Positions 26,150 to 38,510 of a stretch of 64,000 bases of DNA are shown here, in pieces. Below the pieces are notes generated by a model. It ran no database searches, was not told the origin of the DNA, and worked only from the letters and a program-made list of their open reading frames with translations. The DNA is from Druceiella hillmani (lineage: Eukaryota > Arthropoda > Insecta > Lepidoptera > Hepialidae): assembly GCA_039881145.1 (NCBI GenBank), contig JAYKKI010000032.1:10651001-10715000 (forward strand), read 5' to 3'. Position numbers and translations under genes: made by a program. Every line of letters begins with the position of its first letter. Positions within the stretch are counted from its first letter, which is position 1.

Positions 26150-29100
26150 AAGTAATCTTGTAATAACATTATGTCAATTATCAAATGTATTCAACACGAT
26201 AGTATATACAATAGTAAATCGTTCTATGGACACTAAGTGGTCCATCTATGAGCAAAGAAAAATTATGTAAGTCAAGTTTCGTGTCAGCAACTTATTAATA
26301 ACTTGATACATTCTCCTAATTTAAATAGGTCACATACTTTATTTTCTGTTAGATAACCATTAACTTTGGTAACGCAGTAATAGAATTTTAAACTATTTGA
26401 GGGCCATAAAAACTTTCGGTTGAAAGTATTTTGAACGGTGTAATTGAAATTAGGTTTCAAAAAGCTAAAACAGAAGCGAAGGTTTTCAAAAGCAGATTGG
26501 GCAAGCGATGTACAGAAAGTCTTATACAGGTTTGTGTTTTTTAAAGTCTGGATATGCAATCTTATGAGGAAAATAGAAGACTGTTGCTTTTTATAACTGC
26601 AGCCCGTAAACAAATAATAGATTTAGGATACTTGATAGATGAGATACCTAATACATTATATCCTACAACATTGTTTCATAGTAATCTAGATAGACTTAAG
26701 TTGTGTGTACTTAATATGTTTTATAAAAGAACGAAACTAGATATAAGTAATAGCATTTTTTGAAATTATGTCAGTAACAAAATTGTAATATTTGGTAACC
26801 ACTGAAATACGAGAAGATTTATAAATTAAAAGTTTATCCACTGTAAAACATTAAAATTGTTTACTCTTTTAATTGTCTTTTTAGTTTTATTTTATTTAAT
26901 TAACACTTTGAATTTACTTCAATCCTCGTAGGGTATTCATATAAATATAAAAATATATCTTTTGGTTTTTTAGACTATTTTTTTCGGATTTCCCCTTTTT
27001 CTTTGCTTCTTTGGATTTTTAGGTCTTTATGATTCCGTCGTGAAACAAGGAACATTAGTCATTTCGTAATTTTCTTCCACCGGTCAATCCGTTCCTTTGT
27101 CACGATATCAGTGTCTTTAGTTTCTAAAGAAATTTTTATGTTTTTTTAAAAATATTGTCGAGAAACACATTTGGACAATTATGAAAGTTGTGAATTTCAA
27201 CTAGACCTGCAAATATACGTTAGGAGTTACTAAAAGTGTTTGTTCAGTTATCCTGCCATGGTAAAAGGGAAACTAATTGTTGTACCTAAAAACAAAAAAG
27301 AGCCCTTACAGCACCTGCGTGTCCATCCAAACCGTTTTTCTCAGAGAAAATTTGCCGTGAAAACTTGAAATTTAATATGGTGATATGGTATACTGACCCG
27401 TATGTATCTCGTATGGAAATCTTAGAGCAGGTAATTAAAGTTAATTTTTTTTTAAATTTCATATGTGGTAGGATTATTATACAAGTTTTAAAACTGTTCT
27501 TTTTAATTTTTTTATAGATTACTACAGAGATATTATTGAAATTGTCTACTTCACTTTATATTAATGTTTTGTAAAATGTAATGTTATTGACCCAAAAACA
27601 AAAAAAAATATTTTTCTGCTTAACTTAATAATAAAACTTTCTAAAGAATTAATACATTTAAAAAAAGCCGTTTTTTTTAGTCTATTCCTTTGTAAAAATA
27701 TCTCAATGTAATACTTTTAGGTCTTAGCACCGGGAGGGATTGAAATGAGTTTATATTATATTTGAAGACCCCTTATTCTCTAAAGGGTAAAACCGTAGCC
27801 TTATTGGTTCACGGGTAAAGCTCGCTAATCAATCAATATCAAAACTTTGGTTTTAAAGATACTGCTAAAACTCATCATCGGTTTTATATAAACAGCTCGC
27901 CATGCATGGTTAAAATTTTTAAGTGCGTTGCGAGCAATACCTCAGTCGAGATCAGCGCTACGAATTGAGTTTGCAGTTTTTCTTTGTTTTAATTTTTAGC
28001 AATAACCATAGTTACAAGAAAGATATTTTTAAAATTTATCTTTGATTTCTAACCAATTTTAATCACCGTCGATGATTAGATTCAAAACCTAGTAATCAAA
28101 TGTTGATTGCGGCACTTTTTTAAACTTTAGTGAGAGTAATTCCTTTTACAATGATATGAATTAAAATTGAAAGTTTTAAGTTTAACTATATTCATTAATT
28201 CGCAAAAAAAGTTCCTCAATTGCATTTAGGTAAATGAGTCAAAAATAAAAACAAATTCAAGACATAAAATTAAAGACGATTTTTTATAAACAACTGTTTT
28301 CCTTAAAGGATACCCCCGAAAGAAAATAATAAACGAAGAGATGCAAGTTTCACTGGAAGTGAAAATTATTTTCATAGCGTTATCACTGCATATATTGTAT
28401 GATGAAAATATTTCTTGTATTAGTGAAAATACCTCCTAAGTACGAGTAGAACTCCCACAATAAGAATTTCTTTCATAATAAAGTGCCTACAAAAGTTTAA
28501 ACAAATATTAATATTACTCCCTGCATAAATTAATGTTACTTTCGTCATGTGAATATATTATCTAAAATATCTTATAATTTCATTTAGAGAGTGAAAATAT
28601 TAATTTTTAGGACTCCATACACAGAACAAAAAAAGGAACCTATATAAGATCACTCATGAGTATGTCTGTCTCTCACATTCATTTTTCTTAGGAACGCCTT
28701 AGGTGAAAACTTTAATTGCACGGAAAATGCCATATGTAATGAGGAATATCTTTTGAGAGGGACAGTAATAACGTCTTCAATAATTTTAGCAATATGATGA
28801 AAAATATGCACAATAATATGTTACCACCCATCTCTCATGATTTTCAAAACTATGCAACCTACAATTATGAAAAATTTTGTTTAGAAGCCCACGCAAAACT
28901 TTAAAAAAACTCTAACGATTATCCTAGAATTCATATACTCTCATATTTTGATATAAATACTATTTAGTTATGGATAGAACTTGAAATACAACCGTATGAC
29001 AAAATAGGCAAAAAGTTGTGAAATTGGTGTTAAGGACGTGGTTTTTTATAAAATTGTTTGACATTTTTTTGTATTATTGTTTAACGAGACTCAAATTCGT

Positions 29101-30540
29101 ATTGGTTTGCATTCCTTGTCAAAGATTCCAATATATTTTTAAAAGTATAACTTTTCTATTCGAATGCTAGACCCAGATATGAATACTACAAATATGAAAA
29201 AATCATTTTTAAATTTATTTTAGAAATATATTTTAAAATTCAATGATTATTTTTAAGAAAATTCTCTTTTTAGAATATTGTCATATCTATTTATATTCAT
29301 GATAATACTCGCCTTTCAAAACAATTTTGTATTGATTTCCTTTTAAATAAGGATTTAGACTTACAAGGAAAACGAATGCTACGTCTACTTCTATCGGATA
29401 CGGAAGTTAAGTTGACGTCCATGAAAGGTGAATTGAGAATTGTCGACTTGCTACTTGTCAGACAGCATTTACGCACCCGAATTTTGTGTCGATTGACATT
29501 ACATTTTACGGCTCTCTTTATAAACAAGCACAGTATACTCCATTTTTTTTTCTTGTTATCTCTCATAATATTATGAACTTTTACTTCATTTTTTTTAAAT
29601 TTTATTATAAACAAAATTAATATTATTCAAGCATTTTTCTATAGCTACTTGATAAAAGTATTGTTATATAAAAAAATTACTTACTTCTGTGTGTTCTTTA
29701 TTCTGTTGCTCAAGTTTTGTGCAAATATCTGTTGATATTATATTATCCAAAAATTATTTTCCTGATAATAAATTGATCATCAATTTAATATTTTTCCACT
29801 CTTATTTTAAAGCTCTTTCTTTGAGTAAATATCAAAAATAAAGGGTAACTCTTACGATGGTATTTTAAATAACTCTATTTTTAGGTCATGTCTGAATTTA
29901 CGCTAGATTATGTAGATACCTTATCTCGATGGCTAGACCTTGCATAAATTATTAATAATTAAGACAATTAAAAATGGTAATATCATACCTACTTTTATAT
30001 AAACAAAAGCAAGAAAACTAACAATCCTTAAGTCCAGTTTTTTTACATTTTAAACTGTCATAACAGAGTTAGCGGTGAAACGCTTTTGTTATCCATATTT
30101 GTACCTTTATGTCTCGTAATTAAAGAGTTGTAGCGCAAAGTGGTGTATAATTTATAAAAATATACCAATTTACGTTGTCTGCTAGTATACTCACGTCATC
30201 GTGTGCCTAAATTATCGAGCGGAGAGAGTAGATTGAAAAAGAGCCTCGAAATTCACTTTGCTCAACTAAAAAAAATATCATAGCCATAACTCCACAAAGA
30301 AAAGGATAAAACGAATTATTTGTACGTTCTAGCAAAGATTTAGAGCTCGACTAAAAAGTTATGCAGGTGATAATTTTTTGATATTTTAGGTTTATAAAAC
30401 CTTGGTAATAATTTAGTTTAATAAAACCTTTAAAAATTGCTTGTTTTAGGTAATACCCCAAAATTACGAAAGTGTTCGGTGCCAGAAGCGACCTGGTAAT
30501 CAACGAAAGCCATTTTCACGCAAGAAAATACAGTAGTGTA
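26150..30540. other. Unmatched insertion-like block in copy 2
   Basis: Copy 1 continues from its equivalent of 26100 (about 6810) to its equivalent of 30560 (about 7085) with only about 270 bp between, so about 4 kb here is extra. It contains an open frame at 26554-26763 and a relatively G+C-rich stretch at about 29370-29520 with open frames on both strands (29376-29576 plus, 29297-29614 minus). I recognise no domain, terminal repeat or transposase in it. The rest is AT-rich with nothing seen. Confidence 0.5.
26554..26763 (+). CDS. Unrecognised open frame, possible exon
   Basis: 69 codons with a mixed, protein-like composition: EENRRLLLFITAARKQIID, then LGYLIDEIPNTLYPT, then LDRLKLCVLNMFYKR. 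It is less dominated by Lys/Asn/Ile/Phe than most open frames in this window. The possible acceptor TGTGTTTTTTAAAG lies just upstream. It sits in the block absent from copy 1. There is no family assignment, and it may be chance. A minus-strand frame (26284-26613) overlaps its start and looks like a shadow. Confidence 0.2.
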   Translation: MQSYEENRRLLLFITAARKQIIDLGYLIDEIPNTLYPTTLFHSNLDRLKLCVLNMFYKRTKLDISNSIF

Positions 30541-30993
30541 GTAATACCGCTCGACCCAATTTTCTGCTCCTTTCTGTTCTGTGCGGAACTAAGTATTAAA
30601 TAATTTGATAAAGAAAACAACCAAGAAATATTATTTTTTTCAATTAAATTTATTTTATTATATCATCCATCAAAATAGCGCAAATTTAGGAAAATTACCT
30701 CTCCTGCAAAAAACATAGTTCAGATGTTTAGATGTAATGCAGGAGGAAGAAACGAAAAATAATTTAAAAAATAAAAATTTATTCATTGTGACTGGTAATA
30801 TGCGTGGGAATAAAGATACTAAAGTTTAAGATATGACCTAAAACATGTGACTCCACAAAACCAATCTTATCACCTGCTATATATAACAGATTCTAAGGAT
30901 TCATATTTCTGTGAATTATTTTGATTGATTCCCTAATTAATTAACTGGCCTGATATTGAATTCATTAAATTTATGATAATGTTTTCAACAAAG

Positions 30994-31100
30994 AACCTGA
31001 TAGGACTCAAGAGGGTTCTATCACTATGAAATACCACGAGATGCATGGTGATATTGAATTTCGAGATGTCGACTTCGCCTACCCCATGAGACCTGGAGCT
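30994..31100 (+). pseudogene. Orphan ABC-transporter exon (ABCB/MDR type, start of NBD)
   Basis: In the frame open from 30969 to 31100 the sequence reads NKEPDRTQEGS, then GDIEFRDVDFAYPMRPGA. In ABCB (P-glycoprotein/MDR) proteins this is the linker into the nucleotide-binding domain. The FxYP tyrosine is the A-loop residue that stacks on adenine. The frame is followed directly by GTAAGT at 31101, a good splice donor. The likely acceptor is the AG at 30992-30993, after TTTTCAACAA. Walker A, Q-loop and signature exons were not found in the window. It lies in a block of copy 2 (30720-31735) that copy 1 lacks. It may be one exon of a real gene with very long introns, or an exon captured by a mobile element. 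I list it as pseudogene because no partner exon is visible. Confidence 0.7.
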
Positions 31101-32699
31101 GTAAGTCAACAATTTAGTTTGTGTTGTTTTAATTACTTATATATAGGTCATTGTTTCAATAAAATTGTTGGATTGAAATGACAACGATCAAAATTAAATT
31201 AAAATTCCAAAAAGATTCATGTAACTGATATTATTTTAGCTTAATTTTTTTGACAATTAATTGTTGTAAATAATGGTAAATAATAAAAATATATATAGCA
31301 AAATTTATTAAATATATTTTTATTATTTTCTTAGGGAAAAGATACTACTCCCTAAAATATTGGACTGAAAAATTTAGGTATGGAAACTCTAGATTTTTTC
31401 CGCTATCAAAGAATATGAAGACATTTACAATACGATTCAATAGTTTCTTTTCATTTATTTAGGAAGATGAAAACAAAAGAAAAACTTAAACGTGTGTTTT
31501 TCAGAACTGTAATACAATTTAATTTGCATGGAAGATGTTAAGAAATGATTATATACAGCACACTATTATAGATATATGTACATTAGTTTATGTTTTTTTA
31601 GTACATTGTAAATACTTATGCCATCTTGTTGAGAAATTCTAAATTTATTTTAATAACTTTATTTTTAAAGAAAAGCAGTGTAACATAGCAGAATGGTCAC
31701 TTTCGAAATTTTAAAGAACGGAAAAATGTTAAGCTTATCCTGTAGGTCCGTAAAGGTATATATTTATTTAAGTGTAAATTTAAAAAAATAAATATTTTTC
31801 CAAACAGTCACTGATGGACAAGGTGTGTGACACAGAAAAAGTTGTTTGCCACGTTAATGTCATTGCGATGGTTGTCATTTGATAATTCAGATATTAAGGA
31901 CTATTTTTTTAAACTACTAATAAATGTGTAATACATGGTTGCTTACATGTAACATTTAACGAAAATGGTCGCCTGTAGTATAAAAGGAGATTTTTAATAT
32001 CGCGAAAACGCAGACAATTAATAATTTTAACTTAATCACGTTAAGTGTTTATTGACAGCTAATGTGTCCGTAATTAATATATTCTTACCTTTCTATTTTA
32101 TGTATTATCTGTTACAAACAATAAAAATTATATTGATAAAGGTTTATATCACCGTTTTAATTATACATAACGTGTCTTTTGCAATACTTTCATGAAGTAA
32201 GATTTCTACATAAATTCAGTTTATGTTAAGTAACAATACTCTTTATTTAGGGACTATATCCGCAAAATGAAAAAATCATTGCATTTTTTCCAAACATCTG
32301 AAATCAAATTGTATTACTATTATAAACTAACAAATATCAAAGACACTTAATTTAAAGAGTGTCATTCGTATCACAAAAACTTCATAATTAACCAGAGTTA
32401 CATATTCCTTCAAAGCAAACAGCGCAGATATGATTTATTAGCAAGCTCGTTTCCGTATCTAGTAAAAGTATGTAATTAAAGACTTAAAGCCTTAATACGA
32501 TAGGTGTTTTTAGAAGATGACACCAGATGGAAGTCGATTGGCAAACTGGCAGTGCGTTGTTGGTGTTCTGCAGCTGTGTGTCTACTACAAGAAACAATAC
32601 AGGCGTTAGTTCATGTGATCGCTCAACGTGAACATAATCACAGTATAAAACGGTATAAATGCAGTTTCAAAGGAAATAATATCGATCATCAAGAGTGAT

Positions 32700-32906
32700 T
32701 TAATAAAAATCTCTTAAATAAACACCATCAGCGATTTTTCATATTTGAAAAAAAAAATTGAATAAGAAAATCGTTATTAAAACTCGCTATACAAAAGAGT
32801 GTAGGATGTACTGTAAACAACGAAAATTCTTTTAAATATGTATTTAATAAAAAGTTTATTTTTACGTTAGAACATATAATTACTGTACTTTATAAACTTT
32901 GAGGAC

Positions 32907-32953
<47 letters not shown>

Positions 32954-33140
32954 CTAGTGGTCGCCCACTGATCGAAATTCGACCGTAATGCATTAAATTT
33001 TAAGTTCCATATTATTTTATTGTAACGCATATTTTATTTAAATTTTACGTTTCTGCACTCCTTCTCCATGCCACTATGCCAAATCTCACACTCCTTCCTG
33101 CACGCAATATGCTGCTAGCTTACCATGAAAAGCAGCACAG
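32700..33140. repeat. Insertion in copy 2 with (AT)n tract and shared repeat
   Basis: Absent from the matching point of copy 1 (about 9330-9390). It contains an (AT)n run at about 32907-32950 and, at 33045-33105, the words TTTCTGCACTCCTTCTCCAT and CAAATCTCACACTCCT. Both words recur in the same order at 44725-44775, showing a second dispersed copy of the same element. Confidence 0.65.
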
Positions 33141-33571
33141 ATGAGAAGTTTCTTTTTTGAAATTTATTTTCCGATTGTTTTACGGAAGAATTTATTTATG
33201 AGGAAAACTCTTATTCTTCGTGCCTTGCACTTTAGTGGTCATATTCTTTTTGCTATACTGGAATCTAGGACTAAATTATGTAGAAAATTTCCAATTTCTT
33301 ATGATTTACAATTGGTCAAACACTTGACTACGGTTGCGCCAGAGCGTGATATGTTTGTGAATTTTTTTTGGATTATTAGCGTCACATGTTATAGTATTAT
33401 TCAATTTAGTTGTATTGTTGTCTATATTGAAACATAGAAACAAATAATTATAATGTTTTCATAACTGTACGTTTGTAAGCAAAATTTCCAAAAAAATTTT
33501 ATGAATTTAAATCATTTTTTCCTTTAACACAAACAGTGTATTCAATCACATATTTAATTTTGAAATTATAG

Positions 33572-33955
33572 CAATCGACTGAATAAAAACGGGCTCTCAG
33601 AATTTTTACTAGGACAAAGCTAACGCCGTCGGCACTTTGATTGATCATCCTGTTCTTTGTTTTGGCACCATAACACATCAGGGTGTAGGTTTGAAGGGTG
33701 CACGGAAAATTATATTACAAAAGTGAAGTTTTTGCCTTGAGGCCGCCGTATAATGTGGGATGACTCCATTATGAATATGTCATTCTGCCTTTATGCGCTG
33801 CTTGTGCCAGCCAGCGAGATGTGATAAATAATGTTTTTTGTTTCTAATGCGAACTGTGCCGTGGGCATTAATTACCCCGTTCTTGCAAGGGTCCGCTTTA
33901 CAAAAACCGGCTCATTATGCATAATCACGAATTTGTGGATCAATAAGTTTCCAAC
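33572..33955. other. Conserved, G+C-richer non-coding block (copy 2)
   Basis: Partner of 9830-10215, including GTTTTTGCCTTGAGGCCGCC, the word GCCAGCGAGATGTGATAAAT and CATTATGCATAATCA. See the copy 1 entry for counts. The differences between copies are mostly C/T and G/A transitions. No frame is open through the block on either strand. Confidence 0.5.
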
Positions 33956-36341
33956 ACTTTTACTTTTATTGCTCGAATTTATGTTGCTTTAGTGCGTCTT
34001 GTGCATGATTGCGACTTTAAGTCGTAAGATAATATTCATAAAGTCATTTTTAATCCACTGCTTTTTGGCATCATTGATTGGATGTTAGAACTGGAAAGTA
34101 TTTTAATTTTTATTGTATATATAATTTGAGTGTTAGGGTACACGCTCATAAAATGTGAGGTGTAATACATATTGAATCTCTAAGGATGCATGTTCGTAGG
34201 TTTGTTAAACCGTATTATACAATGAAATTAATTGAAACCCAAGTAGCTGTAAACTAATGATTTTTTGAGGTTTTATTTAACGGTTTACTTCATTTTTTGC
34301 ACCAATAAGTGTTTGATGCGCATCTTTAAAAAATATTAGGTCAATCGCAATGAAACAACTGCCAATTTGCATCAAAATATTTACATTAAAATATTTACTC
34401 AAAACAATGATAGTTTCAATAATTTGAAAAAGGCTTTCAGAAAATGGTGTTCTCCTATGTATTTTTATACATACAAAACGTACTTACCACGAAGGCTACT
34501 TTTTAAAATGAACACTAAAAGTACAACTTCACATCATTTACAGTAATACTTGGATACTCAGTTCTAAAACTTTCGTATACTTCACATCCAATATTAATAT
34601 CTCTACATATGAACAATTAAACGACTCTACAGCAGAGTACCTGACAAATACATGTGTAGGTCTGCATATAATGGAACATCTGCTTCAGACTTGACGTGTA
34701 ATTAAAACGCTTAAGTCCAAAACTGCGTCGGAAAGTTGACAAAATAGATGGAATTAAGTACGTCTTTATAAAAAATGTATAATTTTATGGAACAAGCTCT
34801 TAAAAGTGTATTATACGATTTATTCTCTTTAGAATTGTATAGCACAGTTTACGATGTAAGAAAGTTTGACTATCTGCTAAGGGCTACCTATTTAGATTCA
34901 ATTAAAAGTGTCAATTAAATCTTAACCAAAAATAGATCTTTGCAAAGATATGAATAGATATCTACCTTTGCCAGAAATAAAAATATTTCCTTCAATGGAT
35001 CTTCATCTTTGATTCCATGTGACAGCTTGACACTTTTGTCATGACAGTGACTTTTTGTTTTTTTTTATTTTAAATAAACAGGAATCTAAATCAAATTACA
35101 CATATTTTTTACTTCATTTCAATTTATTAATTTTTTTTAATTTATAAATATAACAGTATCGATGTGCAAATAATTATTAATTATTTCCAATTTTTATCAT
35201 GCGGCAACTTGGTTCTTAAATAATATGATCACATAAATAATTTCTAAACCCGCTCAACGATTTTACAATAGCAAATGGGGCATTAGATTTATACTTATTT
35301 TTTTTTATAAGTCTGTTTTGAAAAAGAAAGTTCATTATATCGGCTAAATCCCGTAACTGGTGATAACATTTGCTGGACCAAGCAGCGAACTGGCGGCCAG
35401 CCAGACGATATATTGTGGATGCTGTATTTCTGGTTTATCCAATGGACCTCGGTATCGGTCTTCTACAAGATCGTATTTATATACAAATATCGTATAAGAA
35501 ACATAATGGATAACAGCAGAATACTCCTTGTTTCTCCAGCAGAACTAATATGCGGTTAAATTTATATAAGAAAAATTTCCTTTCGATTTTTGCTATGCAA
35601 TACTTCTTAGATGTAAAAAAAATTAACTTTAATGATAATATATCTGAATTGAAAATAAATTAAGCTATTAATAAAAAGAAATACATTATAAGAAAATTAT
35701 GTACTAAAATTAAATTTTTTGGTATGTGGCTTTGAAAATTCTTTCAATTTTTCAACCGTTATCCCAATAACTTTTTGATTTTATAGACATTAAATGCGTA
35801 AGTGGTAATTGGCTGCAGGCGAAATAAAATTTACCATACCGCTCCATCATTCATACTCGTAAATAGTTTCAAAAATATGAAAACCGTACTACAAATATAT
35901 AGTATCTACTTAGTAAAATGATGATCGAGAAAACAATATGCAATTACGTTTTGAATTTAAAATTAAATAAGTCACTGACTAGAGAATCAGCGTTTTTTAC
36001 TTTGAGGTTTTGCACTAAAATATGAATTAAATATGTAACTAATTATTAATGCTTCAAATAACTTTTTATTTTAGCTCGAATATTAGTAAAATTTATAAAA
36101 ATTGTAGTATTAAAACATTATGAAACGGATTTTCAGCCCAAGAAAAAAATCAATACATATATGTAAATTACAGAAGTAATATAAAGTACCAGCTTTTAAG
36201 AGCATATCAGGAATTGAATGTGATATTATAAAGGAATTTTTGTGTACAGTAAAATAGTAATGAAACACCTCCAACTTAACTTGCAACTTAACCGTCTTTT
36301 TTAACATTTTCTCTGTACATATTAAGCATCGTTCATTTGTA

Positions 36342-36927
36342 TTAGGTCATTCCATTTAAACTTGCGTTTGTATTTTTGTCAATTATATTCTCAGATGTTA
36401 TTAAAATTTCATTTTATAAAAATAAAATTATAACCATTATCCAAGTTTTTTAATTAAATCAGTCCACTTCTCTCGTAGCCTTCGAATCCCTTGGAATATA
36501 CCTCTTTCGTTTCCCTCGTGAATTTCCACTTCCAGTGCCCCGCACAAGTCTGACCACTCATTGAAGTGACAGCCGCTCCATGCACGCTTTAAACTGTGAA
36601 AGCAAACATAATCCGAAGGCATTATATAAGGACACTACGGTGGTTGGTTCCAAGTCAATACCTGGTTCTCGATTTTACAAGATCTTCATGAATATTATTT
36701 ACACTTATGTCTAAAACAACACCAAATTTGATAAAATTTCTTTGATCAAACTCACTAATTGAGTCAATTAATTTATTTCGATCCATTTAAAAGACGAGTA
36801 AAATGTGTTGACAGATAGACGCAGCAAAGTTCACTAAACAATTACCAAACGTAATCATTAATATTTTGCGCATGTTATCAAAATAGGAACCAAACGTGTA
36901 CGCGCATGTTTCAATGGAATGACCTAA
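36342..36927 (-). mobile_element. Internally deleted mariner element with intact ends
   Basis: Terminal inverted repeats start TTAGGTCATTCCATTTAAAC on the left and, read inward from the right, TTAGGTCATTCCATTGAAAC. They match at about 24 of the first 26 positions. A TA dinucleotide flanks both ends (36340-36341 and 36928-36929), the mariner target duplication. Total length is 586 bp against about 1.3 kb for a full mariner. The transposase 5' and 3' ends are both kept and the middle is gone. Such deletion derivatives can be moved in trans if their ends are recognised. Confidence 0.9.
36437..36786 (-). pseudogene. mariner transposase, N- and C-terminal ends joined by deletion
   Basis: Reading from 36786 downward, an ATG opens MDRNKLIDSISEFDQRNF and FGVVLDISVNNIHEDLVKSR, then stops at about 36655. 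In a different frame the C-terminus follows: TWNQPP, a stop, then PSDYVCFHSLKRAWSGCHFN and GIFQGIRRLREKWTDLIKKL, ending at 36437. PSDY and the closing RWxxxIxxxG-type segment are typical mariner C-terminal features (usually SPDLAPSDYHLF). The catalytic core, including the first two acidic residues, is absent, so it cannot be an active transposase. Confidence 0.85.
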
Positions 36928-37599
36928 TATTATGCCATAACATTTTACTTGAGCTGCAAAAACCTAAAACAAAGCTTTGTCGCTCGTTGCAAATTACGGG
37001 CGATACAATATAGAATACTGTCGAGACAGTTTCCCATTAACTATTACAGCTTTAATAGAAGAGCATTGCCCTGCGCTTTGCAAAAGTAATAAAATATTCG
37101 CAGAGAATTTACAGCGTAGTGCACTTGTAATAAAATCAATGGGATTAGTTTGCTGAAATAACTACAAAATTGCATTACATCAATTAACTATAAAAGTCAA
37201 GTGCTCTTAGCAATTTAGAAATTTGGTCTTTTTCACTTAAACATAAAAAAATAATGGCAACACATCGTCTCATTTAATGACAACATATCGAGTCAATACA
37301 CATATTTTCTTGAATTAGGTTGGTTCGTTAAGTTTTAACCATTTTTTCACAACTTTTCGTGAGAGTTTGTCGATAGTTCTAGAATAATTTATTACATATG
37401 ATTAGGCAAATAGACTAAGATATAGATCAGAATAGAATAAGATATATAATGATTACGACTTCTTTTCGGAGAACATCATCGAATGACAATTGTCAGTATT
37501 TGCAAAAATTAGGAAAAGTGCCAAAATATTCCTTACAAATTTAAGAGCTTTTAAAGTATATACAATAATTTAGTAAACTAAGCAATATATTTCCGTAAG

Positions 37600-38275
37600 C
37601 TATTTCAAGAAAAACTGCACTTTTGACAGTTCCGCAGACAAATGGCAAAAATAGAACGCTTATAACTTCGTCCTTGACCATCTATCCACTTGACCATCTG
37701 TCTGTCTGTCCATATATCGCAGCCTACTCGAAGACGCTATATAGAAGGTGCTATATGGATGAAATTTGGAAAGTAGGATTTTTCTATAAAGCGCAATACA
37801 ATTATATAGTGGAATTATGAAAGAAATTATTTTAGAGGTGACACTCGATACATGTAACTGCGGGATGAAAAAATCCTGTGCACATAAGAGTTTCGAATAT
37901 CGTTAGATAGGTGTTAGGAAATGGTAAACAGTTTCCAAAATAATTTATTTAATTAAGTCAAATATTTGGTGAGATATGCGCTTCCATAGTCTTAAAAAAA
38001 GTGTGTGTGTCCCTCCTCTTCCTTTTCAACTAACGTGTATAAAATTATAAAAAAATAAAAAAGTAGAACTTTACATATACTTTCAACAAAAATTTGTTTC
38101 AATGATATACGTTATGTAGTTTTTGGTATATGGGATATTTTGGTGCTAATCGCAGCAATAATATTGTTTTTTTATAATGTCTAAGATATACAAACTTGTA
38201 AGTTTAATATTGTTTGATGATGTGGAACTCTTCGTATGCGAGTCCGACTCTAACCTGGCTAGTTTTTTGTTTTGT
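37600..38275 (+). repeat. Insect-type dispersed repeat
   Basis: Contains the string CTGTCTGTCTGTCC (about 37698), AAATTTGGAAAGTAGGAT, GTGTGTGTCCCTCCTCTTCC (about 38000), TATATGGGATATTTTGGTGC, and at its end TTCGTATGCGAGTCCGACTC followed by GGCTAGTTTTTT. From memory of insect repeats, and not checked, this order resembles a very common element of lepidopteran and other insect genomes that ends in CGAGTCCGACTCGCACTTGG. No coding potential is seen. The open frame at 37623-37820 falls inside the repeat and is not a gene. Confidence 0.55.
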
Positions 38276-38403
38276 GTTTTACATCATGTTAAAACTTCAT
38301 TAATTATGTATAATACATAAAAGAATAATTTCTAAGATAATGTTTCAATTGATTATAAACGGAATAATTGTTAACATTCAAAATTATAAATTTTATGTAT
38401 AGA

Positions 38404-38510
38404 GTTGATTACACGCTTACGGCAAATTCAAAGTAAGACCCACAACGGGGTCCAGGGTTCAATTCCGGGCTACTTATCGAGCGGGGTTGGAGTGATGTTT
38501 TTAGCTAGAA
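38404..38510 (+). mobile_element. tRNA-related SINE, truncated copy
   Basis: Shares with 58671-58851 the order GTTGATTAC, then a RNA polymerase III box B-like GGTTCAATTCC (consensus GGTTCRANNCC), then GCTACTTATCGAGCGGGGTT and GGAGTGATGTTTT. Similarity to the other copy fades after about 38500. Box A is not clear. No A-rich tail was found here. Confidence 0.6.

Noticed and set aside
29297..29614. Overlapping open frames on both strands in a G+C-richer patch
   Set aside because: Openness on both strands follows from composition; no domain recognised in either.
32504..32698. 64-residue plus frame shared with copy 1 (about 9168-9320)
   Set aside because: It is open in both copies for about 50 codons, but most codon differences change the amino acid, so there is no sign of selection; treated as non-coding duplication sequence.
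33141..33437. 98-residue plus frame (with VAPERDMFVN)
   Set aside because: The copy 1 equivalent (about 9390-9600) has an indel and stops in the same frame; no motif recognised.
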